Positions 52,826 to 62,786 of a stretch of 64,000 bases of DNA are shown here, one piece after another. The position numbers and the translations under genes are program-made. Positions within the stretch are counted from its first letter, which is position 1; the number at the start of each line of letters is the position of its first letter. Below the pieces are notes generated by a model. It worked only from the letters and a program-made list of their open reading frames with translations, did no database searches and had not been told where the DNA came from. Source of the stretch: Streptomyces sp. RPA4-2 (lineage in GTDB: Bacteria > Actinomycetota > Actinomycetes > Streptomycetales > Streptomycetaceae); assembly GCF_012273515.2 (NCBI RefSeq), contig NZ_CP050975.2:5208001-5272000 (forward strand). Direction: 5' to 3'.

Positions 52826-54960
52826 CCACCGACGTAACGAACCAAGAGGACGAGATGTCCACAGCCACTCCGACCCGGGCGCCGCACAGCGATGTGCCGA
52901 CCGGTCACAAGTCCGACGAAGGGCGTGTCGGCGCGGGTCTGTTCGACCCGCAGCAGCTGCTGAGGTCGCTGCCGGACGCCTTCCGCAAGCTCGACCCGCG
53001 GGTGATGATCAAGTCGCCCGTCATGTTCGTGGTGCTGGTCGGCTCGGTCCTGACGACGGTCTTCTCCTTCAAGGACCCGGGTGACTGGTTCGGCTGGGCG
53101 ATCAGTGCCTGGCTGTGGCTGACCGTGATCTTCGCCAACCTGGCGGAGGCGGTGGCCGAGGGCCGTGGCAAGGCCCAGGCGGACACGCTGCGCAAGGCCA
53201 AGACCGACACGATCGCCCGTCGGCTGTCCTCGGACGGCAAGGCCGAGGAGCAGGTGCCCGGCACCGACCTGCGCGTCGGTGACCTGGTGGTCTGCGAGGC
53301 GGGCGACATCATCCCCGGTGACGGTGACGTCGTCGAGGGCGTCGCGTCCGTCGACGAGTCGGCCATCACGGGTGAGTCGGCCCCGGTCATCCGTGAGTCC
53401 GGCGGTGACCGCTCGGCCGTGACCGGTGGTACGAAGGTCCTCTCCGACCGGATCGTCGTCAAGATCACGACGAAGCCCGGCGAGACCTTCATCGACCGGA
53501 TGATCGCGCTGGTCGAGGGCGCGTCCCGGCAGAAGACCCCGAACGAGATCGCGCTGAACATCCTTCTCGCGTCCCTCACGATCGTCTTCCTGCTCGCGGT
53601 GGCCACGCTGCCGCCGTTCGCCGACTACGCGGGCACGCACCTGACCATGATCGTGCTGGTGGCCCTCCTGGTCTGTCTGATCCCGACCACGATCGGCGCG
53701 CTGCTCTCCGCGATCGGCATCGCGGGCATGGACCGGCTGGTGCAGCGCAACGTGCTGGCCATGTCCGGCCGCGCGGTCGAGGCGGCGGGCGACGTGTCGA
53801 CCCTCCTCCTGGACAAGACCGGCACCATCACCCTCGGCAACCGTCAGGCCGCCGAGTTCGTACCGGTGACCGGCACCACCGAGGCCGAGGTCGCGGACGC
53901 CGCCCAGCTCTCCTCGCTGGCCGACGAGACACCCGAGGGCCGCTCCATCGTCGTCCTGGCGAAGGAGAAGTACGGTCTGCGCGAGCGCCACCAGGGCGAA
54001 CTCGCGGGCGCCGAGTGGATCGCGTTCACCGCCCAGACCCGGATGTCGGGTGTGGACGTCGACGGGCGCAGGATCCGCAAGGGCGCGGCCGGTTCGGTCG
54101 TGGCCTGGGTCACGGAGCGGGGTGGCGAGGTGTCCGCGGACGCCTCCACCCTCTCCGACCGGATCTCCCAGGCGGGCGGGACCCCGCTGCTGGTGGCCGT
54201 CGAGGACACCGCGGGCGCACGCGTCCTCGGAGTGATCCACCTCAAGGACGTCGTCAAGGAGGGCATGCGCGAGCGGTTCGACGAGCTGCGCCGGATGGGG
54301 ATCAGGACCGTCATGATCACGGGTGACAACCCGCTGACGGCCAAGGCGATCGCGGACGAGGCCGGCGTCGACGACTTCCTCGCGGAGGCCACTCCCGAGG
54401 ACAAGATGGCGCTCATCAAACGCGAGCAGGCCGGCGGCAAGCTGGTCGCGATGACCGGCGACGGCACCAACGACGCGCCGGCGCTGGCCCAGGCGGACGT
54501 CGGCGTGGCGATGAACACGGGCACGTCGGCCGCCAAGGAGGCCGGCAACATGGTCGACCTCGACTCGAACCCGACCAAACTCATCGAGATCGTCGAGATC
54601 GGCAAGCAGCTCCTCATCACCCGGGGCGCGCTGACGACGTTCTCCATCGCCAACGACGTCGCGAAGTACTTCGCGATCATCCCGGCACTGTTCGCGGCGG
54701 TCTACCCGGGCCTGGACAAGCTGAACATCATGCACCTGTCCTCGCCCGACTCCGCGATCCTGTCGGCGGTCATCTTCAACGCGCTGATCATCATCGCGCT
54801 GGTGCCGCTGGCCCTGCGGGGTGTGCGGTACCGGCCCATGAGCGCCGACCGGATGCTGCGGCGCAACCTCGGGATCTACGGCATCGGCGGCCTGATCGCC
54901 CCCTTCGTCGGCATCAAGATCATTGACCTGCTCATCTCCCTCATCCCCGGAATCGGCTGA
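52822..54960 (+). CDS. kdpB: KdpB, P-type ATPase subunit of the Kdp pump
   Basis: A 712-residue catalytic subunit. DKTGT with phosphorylated D331, TGES (actuator loop), [20 protein letters not shown] and [10 protein letters not shown] are all present. About seven membrane spans are seen, including [28 protein letters not shown] with the transport-coupling proline. The N-terminus has a 30-residue polar leader. The start is set at ATG 52822, overlapping the kdpA stop; ATG 52855, preceded by GAGG, would remove 11 residues and is also possible. Confidence 0.97.
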   Translation: MTTDVTNQEDEMSTATPTRAPHSDVPTGHKSDEGRVGAGLFDPQQLLRSLPDAFRKLDPRVMIKSPVMFVVLVGSVLTTVFSFKDPGDWFGWAISAWLWLTVIFANLAEAVAEGRGKAQADTLRKAKTDTIARRLSSDGKAEEQVPGTDLRVGDLVVCEAGDIIPGDGDVVEGVASVDESAITGESAPVIRESGGDRSAVTGGTKVLSDRIVVKITTKPGETFIDRMIALVEGASRQKTPNEIALNILLASLTIVFLLAVATLPPFADYAGTHLTMIVLVALLVCLIPTTIGALLSAIGIAGMDRLVQRNVLAMSGRAVEAAGDVSTLLLDKTGTITLGNRQAAEFVPVTGTTEAEVADAAQLSSLADETPEGRSIVVLAKEKYGLRERHQGELAGAEWIAFTAQTRMSGVDVDGRRIRKGAAGSVVAWVTERGGEVSADASTLSDRISQAGGTPLLVAVEDTAGARVLGVIHLKDVVKEGMRERFDELRRMGIRTVMITGDNPLTAKAIADEAGVDDFLAEATPEDKMALIKREQAGGKLVAMTGDGTNDAPALAQADVGVAMNTGTSAAKEAGNMVDLDSNPTKLIEIVEIGKQLLITRGALTTFSIANDVAKYFAIIPALFAAVYPGLDKLNIMHLSSPDSAILSAVIFNALIIIALVPLALRGVRYRPMSADRMLRRNLGIYGIGGLIAPFVGIKIIDLLISLIPGIG

Positions 54961-54966
54961 TCGGCT

Positions 54967-55632
54967 ATGAACAACTCGGTTACGAACACGGCCCGGTTGC
55001 TCTGGGCGGGCCTGCGGGCCCTGCTGGTCCTCACCGTCGTCTGCGGGGTGATCTACCCGCTCGCCGTCACCGGCGTCGGCCAGGCCCTGTTCCACGACAA
55101 GGCCAACGGCTCGCAGATCAGCGCCGGCGGGAAGGTCGTCGGCTCCTCGCTGATCGGCCAGTCCTACAACCTGCCGCTGAAGAAGGGCCAGGAGACCCCC
55201 GAGCCCGACCTGAAGTGGTTCCAGGGACGCCCCGCCAACGGTCTGGGCACGAACTCGGTCAACACGCAGTACAAGCTGATCCTGTCCGGCGCCACCAACC
55301 GGTCGGGCGACAACAAGGACCTGATCGACTGGGTGACCGCCGCCAAGAAGGCCGTCGTCAAGGACAACTCGGTCAACGGCTACACGGTCAAGCCCTCCGA
55401 CGTGCCCGCCGACGCGGTGACGTCCTCCGGCTCCGGCCTGGACCCGGACATCTCTCCCCAGTACGCCGACATCCAGGTGCACCGGATCGCGGAGAAGAAC
55501 GGACTGCCCGTCGCCCAGGTACAGAAGCTGGTCGACGAGCACACCGACAGCCGCACCCTCGGCTTCATCGGCGAACCCCGCGTCAACGTCCTCGAACTCA
55601 ACATCGCGCTCAAGGCACTGACCGGGAAATGA
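54967..55632 (+). CDS. kdpC: KdpC, accessory subunit of the Kdp pump
   Basis: A 221-residue protein with one N-terminal membrane span (about 12-38, LWAGLRALLVLTVVCGVIYPLAVTG) and an outside domain. The family signatures GSSLIGQ, the substrate-side block WFQGRPA, SGSGLDPDISP and LGFIGEPRVNVLELN are present. It starts 6 bases after the kdpB stop. KdpC raises nucleotide affinity of KdpB and is required for assembly. Confidence 0.96.
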   Translation: MNNSVTNTARLLWAGLRALLVLTVVCGVIYPLAVTGVGQALFHDKANGSQISAGGKVVGSSLIGQSYNLPLKKGQETPEPDLKWFQGRPANGLGTNSVNTQYKLILSGATNRSGDNKDLIDWVTAAKKAVVKDNSVNGYTVKPSDVPADAVTSSGSGLDPDISPQYADIQVHRIAEKNGLPVAQVQKLVDEHTDSRTLGFIGEPRVNVLELNIALKALTGK

Positions 55633-55653
55633 CCGGGAGCCAGTGACTCAGCG

Positions 55654-56343
55654 ATGACCCGGGTGCTGGTCGTGGAAGACGACCCCCAGCTCGTACGAGC
55701 GCTCGTGATCAACCTGCAGGTCCGTCAGTACGGAGTGGACGCGGCGCCCGACGGCACCACGGCCCTCCGGCTGGCGGCCGCACGGCAGCCCGATGCCGTC
55801 GTGCTCGACCTCGGGCTGCCCGACATGGACGGCGTGGACGTCATCAGGGCGCTGCGCGGCTGGACCCGCGTACCGATCCTGGTGCTGTCCGCGCGCCGCG
55901 CCTCCGGCGAGAAGGTCGCCGCGCTCGACGCGGGTGCCGACGACTACATCACCAAGCCGTTCAGCATGGACGAACTCCTCGCCCGGCTGCGCGCCGCCGT
56001 CCGCCGCACGGAGACCCCGGCGCTCGCGCCCGGGGCCGACGTGGTCACCACCGCCGAATTCACCGTCGACCTGGTGGCCAAGAAGGCGAGACGCGCGGGC
56101 CGGGACGTCCGGCTCACGCCCACGGAGTGGCACCTGCTGGAGATCCTGGTCAGCAACCCCGGCCGCCTGGTCCCGCAGCGCCGGCTGCTCGAGGAGGTGT
56201 GGGGCGCCTCCCGGAGCACCAAGACCAACTACTTGCGGGTCTACATGGCCCAGCTCCGCCGCAAGCTCGAAGCCGACCCGTCCCATCCCCGCCACTTCAT
56301 CACGGAGCCGGGAATGGGGTACCGCTTCGAGGCCGGCGACTGA
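55654..56343 (+). CDS. kdpE: KdpE, response regulator of the kdp system
   Basis: A 229-residue OmpR-family regulator. The receiver has D9/D10, phospho-acceptor D52 (VLDLGLPDMDG) and K in ITKPF. The winged-helix output (about 130-225) has VRLTPTEWHLLEILVSNPGRLVPQRRLLEEVWG and YMAQLRRKLEADP. It lies 21 bases downstream of kdpC in the pump operon, whereas its kinase gene kdpD is elsewhere. Phosphorylated KdpE should activate kdpF-C. The GTCAA repeats are the best visible binding-site candidates. Confidence 0.93.
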   Translation: MTRVLVVEDDPQLVRALVINLQVRQYGVDAAPDGTTALRLAAARQPDAVVLDLGLPDMDGVDVIRALRGWTRVPILVLSARRASGEKVAALDAGADDYITKPFSMDELLARLRAAVRRTETPALAPGADVVTTAEFTVDLVAKKARRAGRDVRLTPTEWHLLEILVSNPGRLVPQRRLLEEVWGASRSTKTNYLRVYMAQLRRKLEADPSHPRHFITEPGMGYRFEAGD

Positions 56344-56355
56344 GACCGGGGTGAC

Positions 56356-56380
56356 GCACGGGCGGGAGGGAAGCCCGTGC
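56356..56380 (+). terminator. Possible terminator after kdpE
   Basis: An 8-bp stem (GCACGGGC / GCCCGTGC) with a 9-base loop is followed by TTCACGG. It lies 13 bases past the kdpE stop. The remaining 200 bases before the next permease are GC rich; I looked for a c-di-AMP riboswitch there and did not find a convincing one. Confidence 0.5.
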
Positions 56381-56580
56381 TTCACGGCGGACCGGCGCGG
56401 CCCGCGGGCAGGCCGGGGTGGTCCGGCCTGTCCCGGCCGGGGTGATGAGGGCCGAGCGACCCCGGCCTCCGGGCGCGCCCCGCCTGGCGCGTCCTTGGCG
56501 GCTCGCGGCCAGGTGGACCCGCCAGACTGACTCCGGACAGGACGAACCAGTCGAAACCACCCTGCATCGCGAGGTCCCCG

Positions 56581-58395
56581 ATGGCGTACGGACTGGCCCG
56601 CCGCGAACTGCGGCCGAGAGTTCCCCTGCGACACGGGGAGGGCGACAAGTACCGCCTGACCAGCATCGAGGGGCTCGCCGCACTGTCCCTGGACGCGCTC
56701 AGCTCGGTGGCGTACGGACCCGAGGCGATCGTGCTCGTCCTGGTCGCCGCCGGGACGGGCGCACTGACCGCCACGCTGCCGGTGACGCTGGTCATCGCCG
56801 CGCTGCTGGCGGTGCTCGTCGTGTCGTACGGGCAGGTGATCGCCGTCCATCCGGACGGGGGCGGCGCGTACGCGGTGGCGAAGAAGGACCTGGGACCGAC
56901 CGTCAGCCTGCTCGCGGCGGCCAGCCTCGTCGTCGACTACGTCCTCACCGTGACCGTCAGCCTGGCGGCGGGCGCCGCGAGCCTCGCCTCCGCCTTCCCG
57001 TCCCTCGGCTCGCACCTGCTGGCGATCTGCCTGATCGGCCTCGCCCTGCTCACGGCGGTGAACCTGCGGGGCGTGGCCGAGAGCGCCCGGGTGCTGATGC
57101 TGCCCACCGCGCTGTTCGTCGTGAGCATCCTCGGCATCGTCGTGCTCGGGCTGCTGCGCGGCCACCCCGTGGCCGTCGTGGGCACCGCGCACCCCGTGCA
57201 CGCCACCGAGGCACTCGGTGTCCTGCTGCTCCTCAAGGCGTTCTCCTCCGGCTGCTCCGCGCTCACCGGGGTGGAGGCCATCGCCAACGGCGTGCCCTCC
57301 TTCCGCGATCCGCGCGTCAAGCGCGCCCAGCGCACCGAACTGATGCTGGGCGCGCTGCTCGGCCTGATGCTGATCGGCATGGCCCTGCTGATCCGCCGCG
57401 ACCAGGTGGCCCCGCGCGGCGGCGTGACCGTACTGGCGCAGCTCACCGCGGGCGCGTACGGCACGGGATGGCCGTACTACGCCACGAACCTCATCGTCAC
57501 CCTGGCGCTCGCCCTCGCCGCCAACACCAGTTTCGGCGGACTGCCCGTCCTGATGAGCCTGCTCGCCAGGGACCACCGGCTGCCGCACTTCTTCGGGCTG
57601 CGCGCGGAGCGCCCGGTGTACCGCTGGGGGGTGGTCGCCCTCGCGCTGCTCGCGGCGGTGCTGCTGATCGCCGTGGACGCCGACACCCACCGCATGATCC
57701 CGCTCTTCGCCATCGGGGTGTTCATCGGATTCAGCATCAGCCAGATCGGTCTGGTGCGGCACTGGGCGGGGGAGCGGCCGCGCGGCTGGCTGCGGCGCGC
57801 GACGCTCAACGGCATCGGCGCCGTCCTGACCGTCGTGGCGGGGATCGTCCTGCTGGCCACCAAGTTCCTGGAGGGGGCCTGGGTGGTGGTCGTCACCATC
57901 CCGCTGCTGATGCTGCTGTTCTCCCGCATCCAGCGCTACTACACGGAGGCCGGCCGGGAACTCGGGCTCGGCGAGACCCCGCCGCCGCTGAGCGTCGCCG
58001 ACTCCCTGGTCATCGTTCCGGTCAGCCAGGTCAGCCGGCTCACCCGGCACGGGCTGCAGGCCGCCCTCGCCCTCGGCCACGAGGTCGTCGCGGTCGCCGT
58101 GTACGCCGATCCGGCCAAGGCCCTTGCGCTCAGGGAGAGTTGGGACCGCTGGAATCCTGGCGTACGGCTTGACGTCATCGACAGTCCCCAGCGCTCGCTG
58201 GTGGAACCGATCGTCGAGTACGTGCGGCGGGCGGCGAAGGGGGGCCGTCAGATCGCCGTCCTCATCCCCGAGGTCGAACCGCTCCACCGCCGCTACCAGA
58301 TCCTGCAGAACCAGCGCGGCCTGCTGCTCGCCACGGTGCTGCGGGCCCGTACGGACGTGGTCGTCTGCGTGGTGCCGTACCGGCTGAGCGTGTGA
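56581..58395 (+). CDS. APC/KUP-type permease, KimA-like (3 of 3)
   Basis: A 604-residue transporter related to permease 2. Near the start it has SIEGLAALSLDALSSVAYGPEAIVL, then VHPDGGGAYAVAKKDLG and AFSSGCSALTGVEAIANGVPSFRDP, the KimA/KUP-like helix motifs. About twelve spans end near residue 465. A soluble C-terminal domain (VIVPVSQVSRLTRHGLQAALALGHEVVAVAVYADPAKA...) resembles a USP/KimA-type regulatory domain that in Bacillus binds c-di-AMP. It lies directly downstream of kdpFABCE in the same orientation. Potassium/proton symport is the best guess. It starts at ATG 56581. Confidence 0.8.
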   Translation: MAYGLARRELRPRVPLRHGEGDKYRLTSIEGLAALSLDALSSVAYGPEAIVLVLVAAGTGALTATLPVTLVIAALLAVLVVSYGQVIAVHPDGGGAYAVAKKDLGPTVSLLAAASLVVDYVLTVTVSLAAGAASLASAFPSLGSHLLAICLIGLALLTAVNLRGVAESARVLMLPTALFVVSILGIVVLGLLRGHPVAVVGTAHPVHATEALGVLLLLKAFSSGCSALTGVEAIANGVPSFRDPRVKRAQRTELMLGALLGLMLIGMALLIRRDQVAPRGGVTVLAQLTAGAYGTGWPYYATNLIVTLALALAANTSFGGLPVLMSLLARDHRLPHFFGLRAERPVYRWGVVALALLAAVLLIAVDADTHRMIPLFAIGVFIGFSISQIGLVRHWAGERPRGWLRRATLNGIGAVLTVVAGIVLLATKFLEGAWVVVVTIPLLMLLFSRIQRYYTEAGRELGLGETPPPLSVADSLVIVPVSQVSRLTRHGLQAALALGHEVVAVAVYADPAKALALRESWDRWNPGVRLDVIDSPQRSLVEPIVEYVRRAAKGGRQIAVLIPEVEPLHRRYQILQNQRGLLLATVLRARTDVVVCVVPYRLSV

Positions 58396-58543
58396 GACGA
58401 CCCGGCTTCCGGCCAGGGGGAGCGGGTACGCGGGAGACGAGGTGGCGCGGGGCGCCAGGTCGCGGGGAAGTGGCCCTGCACACATGTTGACGTGCGTCTT
58501 ACCCCCGCCTGCCACACTGACCGCCGGACGAAGGGAGGACCAC

Positions 58544-59641
58544 ATGTCGATGGTCGGCAACCTGCGCAGGGTCGCCCGGCTGGCGCGCGGCGGACGCCAG
58601 GTGGACCTCAGCCACCCGGCCCGTTCCCCGCTCGGATCCGCCGTCGTCAACTGCGTCATCTACCGCGACGGGGTCCGCCAGGAGGCCGCCTCCGGCATGG
58701 AGGAATCCGTCGCCCGGGTACGCAAGCACGGCGGTCGCGGCTTCGTCTGGCTCGGCCTGCACGAGCCCACCGAGGCGGAGTTCACCCGCGTCGCCGACCT
58801 GTTCGGCCTGCACCCGCTCGCCGTCGAGGACGCCGTCCACGCCCACCAGCGTCCCAAGGTCGAGCAGTACGGCGACATCCTCTTCGCCGTCTTCAAGTCC
58901 GTCGCCTACGTCGAGCACGAGGAACTGACCGCCACCAGCGAGGTGGTCGACACCGGCGAGATCATGGTCTTCACCGGGGCGGACTTCGTGGTGACCGTAC
59001 GGCACGGAAGCCACGGCTCGCTGGGCCCGCTGCGTGAGGACCTGGAAGCCGACCCGGGGCAGCTGGCCAAGGGGCCGGCCGCGGTGCTGCACGCCATCGC
59101 CGACCACGTCGTCGACGACTACCTGTCCGTCACCGACGCCGTCCGGGACGACATGGACCAGGTGGAGTCCGACGTCTTCTCACCACAGGGCCCGAAGACC
59201 GCCGACGCCGGCCGCATCTACCAGCTCAAGCGCGAACTCCTCGAATTCAAGCGGGCCGTGGTTCCCCTCGGCCGCCCCCTGCACGCCCTCGCCACGCGGC
59301 CGACGCGCGCGGTCGACCCGGAGATCCAGGCGTACTTCCGCGACGTCGCCGACCACCTGGACCGGGTCACCGAGCAGCTCACCGCCTTCGACGCGCTGCT
59401 CGACTCCGTCCTCCAGGCCCACCTGGCCCAGGTGTCCGTCGCCCAGAACGAGGACATGCGCAGGATCACCGCCTGGGCCGCGATCATCGCCGTACCGACG
59501 ATGGTGTGCGGCATCTACGGCATGAACTTCGACCACATGCCCGAACTCCACTGGCGCTTCGGCTACCCCCTGGCCCTGGCCGTCATCGCCCTCGCCTGCG
59601 TGGTCATCCACCGGGGGTTCAAGCGCAACGGGTGGTTGTGA
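58544..59641 (+). CDS. corA: CorA-family magnesium/cation channel
   Basis: A 365-residue protein. The large N-terminal cytosolic domain (1-300) contains HPLAVEDAVHAHQRPKVEQYGD and a long coupling helix. Two C-terminal spans follow, the first ending in the selectivity signature YGMNF (with DHMPELHWRFGYPL in the loop) and the second ALAVIALACVVIH before a basic tail FKRNGWL, as usual for CorA. It starts at ATG 58544 with GGGAGG 5 bases upstream. Magnesium, cobalt or nickel are possible substrates. Together with the potassium genes it makes this a cation-transport region. Confidence 0.92.
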   Translation: MSMVGNLRRVARLARGGRQVDLSHPARSPLGSAVVNCVIYRDGVRQEAASGMEESVARVRKHGGRGFVWLGLHEPTEAEFTRVADLFGLHPLAVEDAVHAHQRPKVEQYGDILFAVFKSVAYVEHEELTATSEVVDTGEIMVFTGADFVVTVRHGSHGSLGPLREDLEADPGQLAKGPAAVLHAIADHVVDDYLSVTDAVRDDMDQVESDVFSPQGPKTADAGRIYQLKRELLEFKRAVVPLGRPLHALATRPTRAVDPEIQAYFRDVADHLDRVTEQLTAFDALLDSVLQAHLAQVSVAQNEDMRRITAWAAIIAVPTMVCGIYGMNFDHMPELHWRFGYPLALAVIALACVVIHRGFKRNGWL

Positions 59642-59693
59642 GCACCTGTCGGCCCCGGCCGTCCCGGTAGGCGGCGGGCCCCGCGGCCCGGAA

Positions 59694-59715
59694 GGCGGGA
59701 CCCGCAGGTCCCGCC
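59694..59715. terminator. Terminator between corA and the next gene
   Basis: A perfect 9-bp stem (GGCGGGACC / GGTCCCGCC) with a CGCA loop is followed by GTCTGTC. The genes on either side converge. Confidence 0.6.
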
Positions 59716-59760
59716 GTCTGTCACTCCGGAGGTCCCGCCCGTGTCATCGGAGAACGGGAC

Positions 59761-60447
59761 TCAGGGCCACACCAGGCAGTACGGCTGATGCCCCGCCTCG
59801 TGCAGACGATGGCTGAAATCCTGCCATTCGTGGAGAAGCTGGTACACGTTGAACGCGTCCCGGGGCCCGCCCCGGTCCGGCACCGTCGACCAGATGAACG
59901 CCGCCGCGCCCACGGCCTCCTCGCCGATGCCACGGAGCGGGTCGACGACGGTCATGGGGAGCTTCACGACGGCGTAGTCGGGGTGGAGGACCACGAGTTC
60001 CAGCGGGGGCACCTTGTGCAGGGGGACGCCCTCGATACCGGTGAGGACCATCGCGGCCATCGTCTCCGGCTTGATCTTGGTGAACATGCCGTTCATACCG
60101 AGCTCGTCGCCGCCGAGTTCCTCGGGGCGCATGGAGATCGGCACCCGGGCCGCGGTCGCGCCGTCCGGTGCGCCGAAGTATTTGTACGTCACCCCCACCC
60201 GGCCACCATTCCCGCTTCCTGCCCTGAGCCGGTCTGCCCCGCGGTCCGTGTAGTCCATACCGTCCATACGGGCCGACGAGTCGATCCGCTCAGGATCGCC
60301 CTGTGATCCTTGTGACCCTTGCGATCCCGGCGTGCCCTGTGCCTGCCGTGCCTCGGCTTCCTCCGCCTCGCGCCGGTGCTTCCCCCGCCGGGCACGCCGA
60401 GGACCGAGGTCATCGGTCCCCTCGCCCAGTCCGCCACCGCGATGCAT
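59761..60447 (-). CDS. Conserved protein of unknown function
   Basis: A 228-residue soluble protein I do not recognise. The first 75 residues are charged and low complexity (RRARRGKHRREAEEAEARQ, SQGSQGSQG). The rest looks folded: VTYKYFGAPDGATAARVPISM, MNGMFTKIKPETMAAMVL, LELVVLHPDYAVVKLPMTVVDPLRG, and a Trp/His-rich end (LLHEWQDFSHRLHEAGHQPYCLVWP). It starts at ATG 60447 (MHRGGG), with GGAG shortly ahead. It is divergent from hemL and probably unrelated to it in function. Confidence 0.7.
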   Translation of the reverse strand: MHRGGGLGEGTDDLGPRRARRGKHRREAEEAEARQAQGTPGSQGSQGSQGDPERIDSSARMDGMDYTDRGADRLRAGSGNGGRVGVTYKYFGAPDGATAARVPISMRPEELGGDELGMNGMFTKIKPETMAAMVLTGIEGVPLHKVPPLELVVLHPDYAVVKLPMTVVDPLRGIGEEAVGAAAFIWSTVPDRGGPRDAFNVYQLLHEWQDFSHRLHEAGHQPYCLVWP

Positions 60448-60586
60448 ATCTCCACCCGACTGCTTTTCTAAGGCGCGCGACCCCCGCCACGCAACCCGAT
60501 CATCGTGACAGTGACCTCCCCCACGGCCGCACGCCGAAACGTACGCTGAAACACCTGTCCGCAGGATCTTCGCAGCCTCTGACACC

Positions 60587-61903
60587 ATGGCCCGTGTGAG
60601 CTATCCGTACGAAGCCCCAGTTTCGCAGACTCTTTTCGACCGTGCGGCTGCCGTCACGCCGGGCGGCGTGAACTCTCCGGTGCGCGCGTTCCGCGCCGTG
60701 GGCGGTACGCCCCGCTTCATGGTGTCCGGAAACGGTCCATACCTGACCGATGCCGACGGGAGGGAATACGTCGACCTCGTTTGTTCCTGGGGGCCGATGA
60801 TCCTCGGTCACTCCCGGCCCGAGGTCGTCGCCGCCGCGCAGGAGGCCGTCGCCCACGGTACGTCCTTCGGTACGCCGGGCGAGGGTGAGGTCGCGCTCGC
60901 GGAGGAGATCGTCGCCCGCGTCGAGCCGGTCGAGCAGGTCCGGCTCGTCTCCAGCGGGACCGAGGCGACGATGTCCGCCATCCGTCTCGCGCGCGGGTTC
61001 ACCGGGCGGCCCAAGGTCATCAAGTTCGCGGGGTGCTACCACGGACACGTGGACGCCCTGCTCGCCGCGGCCGGCAGCGGCCTCGCGACCTTCGCCCTGC
61101 CCGACACCCCCGGCGTCACCGGCGCCCAGGCCGGCGACACCATCGTCCTTCCCTACAACGACCTCGAAGCCGTGAACGCGGCCTTCCACGCGCACCCGGG
61201 CGAGATCGCCTGTGTGATCACCGAGGCCTCGCCCGGCAACATGGGTGTCGTGCCGCCGCGCCCCGGCTTCAACCAGGGCCTCAAGGACGCCTGCGCGAAG
61301 AACGGCGCCCTGTTCATCTCCGACGAGGTCATGACCGGCTTCCGTACCAGCAGGTCCGGCTGGTACGGCATCGACGGGGTCAAGCCCGACCTGATGACCT
61401 TCGGCAAGGTCATGGGCGGCGGCTTCCCCGCCGCGGCCTTCGGAGGCCGCAAGGACGTCATGGGGCATCTGGCCCCCGCCGGGCCCGTCTACCAGGCCGG
61501 CACGCTCTCCGGGAACCCCGTCGCGACCGCCGCCGGACTCGCGCAGCTGCGGCTGCTCGACGACGCCGCGTACGAGACGGTCGACGCCGTCTCCGCGCAG
61601 ATCCGCGCGCTCGTCACGGAGGCGCTCACCAAGGAGGGCGTGGCGCACCGGCTGCAGAACGCCTCCAACATGTTCTCGGTCTTCTTCACCGGACGTGAGG
61701 TGCGCGACTACGAGGACGCGAAGGCGCAGGAGTCCTTCCGGTTCACCGCGTTCTTCCACGCGATGCTGGCGCAGGGCGTCTACCTGCCGCCGTCGTCCTT
61801 CGAGTCGTGGTTCGTGTCCACGGCCCACGACGAGCGGGCCATCCAGCGGATCGCCGACGCCCTTCCGGCGGCGGCACGGGCAGCGGCGGAGGCCACGGCA
61901 TGA
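60587..61903 (+). CDS. hemL: Glutamate-1-semialdehyde aminomutase
   Basis: A PLP enzyme that converts glutamate-1-semialdehyde to 5-aminolevulinate, the step between HemA and HemB. The family start [32 protein letters not shown], the block [21 protein letters not shown] and the PLP lysine K274 in [11 protein letters not shown] are all present in 438 residues. The start is taken as ATG 60587; GTG 60596 is a close alternative. Unlike hemA-C-D and hemB it is 38 kb from them. It overlaps the next gene by ATGA. Confidence 0.96.
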   Translation: MARVSYPYEAPVSQTLFDRAAAVTPGGVNSPVRAFRAVGGTPRFMVSGNGPYLTDADGREYVDLVCSWGPMILGHSRPEVVAAAQEAVAHGTSFGTPGEGEVALAEEIVARVEPVEQVRLVSSGTEATMSAIRLARGFTGRPKVIKFAGCYHGHVDALLAAAGSGLATFALPDTPGVTGAQAGDTIVLPYNDLEAVNAAFHAHPGEIACVITEASPGNMGVVPPRPGFNQGLKDACAKNGALFISDEVMTGFRTSRSGWYGIDGVKPDLMTFGKVMGGGFPAAAFGGRKDVMGHLAPAGPVYQAGTLSGNPVATAAGLAQLRLLDDAAYETVDAVSAQIRALVTEALTKEGVAHRLQNASNMFSVFFTGREVRDYEDAKAQESFRFTAFFHAMLAQGVYLPPSSFESWFVSTAHDERAIQRIADALPAAARAAAEATA

Positions 61904-62613
61904 GCGAGAGCGTGAACGAGAGCATGAGCGAGAGTCGGCATCAGGACATCACCGTCGTCCACCTCATGCGGCACGGCGAGGTCGCCAACCCGGACGGGGT
62001 GCTCTACGGGCGGCTGCCCGGGTACCACCTCTCCGAGCTCGGGCGGCAGATGGCCGACCGGGTCGCCGAGCACCTGGCGTCGCGTGACGTCACGCAGGTG
62101 ATCGCCTCCCCGCTGGAGCGGGCGCAGGAGACCGCGACGCCCATCGCCAAGGCGCACGGACTCGACCTCGGGACCGACGAGCGGCTGATCGAGGCCGAGA
62201 ACGTCTTCCAGGGCAAGACCTTCGGGGTGGGCGACGGCGCGCTGCGCAGGCCCGAGAACTGGAAGTACCTCGTCAACCCGGTCAAGCCGTCCTGGGGCGA
62301 GCCGTACGTGGAGCAGGTCGTCCGGATGATGGGGGCGCTGGACGCCGCCAAGGACGCGGCCCGTGGTCATGAAGCGGTGCTGGTCAGCCACCAGTTGCCG
62401 ATCTGGATCGTGCGTTCCTTCGTCGAGCGGCGGCGGTTGTGGCACGACCCGCGGAAGCGGCAGTGCACGCTCGCGTCCCTCACGACCTTCACCTACCGCG
62501 GCGACAAGATCGTCTCCGTCGGCTACAGCGAGCCCGCCCGGGATCTCGTCCCGTCCCATCTCCTCGCGGGCGCCAAGCCGGTGAAGGGGAAGAGCAAGGC
62601 GTTCGGCGCGTAG
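61900..62613 (+). CDS. Histidine phosphatase (phosphoglycerate-mutase-like)
   Basis: A 237-residue enzyme with the catalytic RHG motif in [50 protein letters not shown], and the second histidine in [12 protein letters not shown] short Ser/Glu leader ([11 protein letters not shown]) comes before it. It overlaps hemL by ATGA, a pairing often seen in Streptomyces. The substrate is unknown; it may be a phosphatase rather than a mutase because no mutase loop is recognisable. Confidence 0.88.
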   Translation: MSESVNESMSESRHQDITVVHLMRHGEVANPDGVLYGRLPGYHLSELGRQMADRVAEHLASRDVTQVIASPLERAQETATPIAKAHGLDLGTDERLIEAENVFQGKTFGVGDGALRRPENWKYLVNPVKPSWGEPYVEQVVRMMGALDAAKDAARGHEAVLVSHQLPIWIVRSFVERRRLWHDPRKRQCTLASLTTFTYRGDKIVSVGYSEPARDLVPSHLLAGAKPVKGKSKAFGA

Positions 62614-62786
62614 CCATTCCGGTCCCGCATATGAACTTCCGGTGACTGTGAAGTGTGCCACTCGGATCGATCTTCGTAAATTATGATCAATATGAGCGAG
62701 TTGGCGGAACCCATCCGCGCTTCGTGCCCTCTCATTATGTGCCTGCTGAGAGACAGCTGAGAGGGCGCGAAGGAGATGGGGACCGC
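62614..62786 (+). promoter_or_regulatory. Promoter and structured leader of the deacetylase gene
   Basis: The AT-rich start holds TATGAT (62682-62687), a possible -10. Downstream GCCCTCTCA (62726-62734) pairs perfectly with TGAGAGGGC (62758-62766), just before the AAGGAG site (62770). A second TGAGAG at 62747 could pair with the same CTCTCA, so two exclusive hairpins are possible, which suggests post-transcriptional control. Confidence 0.45.

Noticed and set aside
56344..56580. Possible c-di-AMP (ydaO-type) riboswitch before the third permease
   Set aside because: The family and position made it plausible, but I could not match the conserved core elements, only generic GC hairpins. A covariance-model search would decide.
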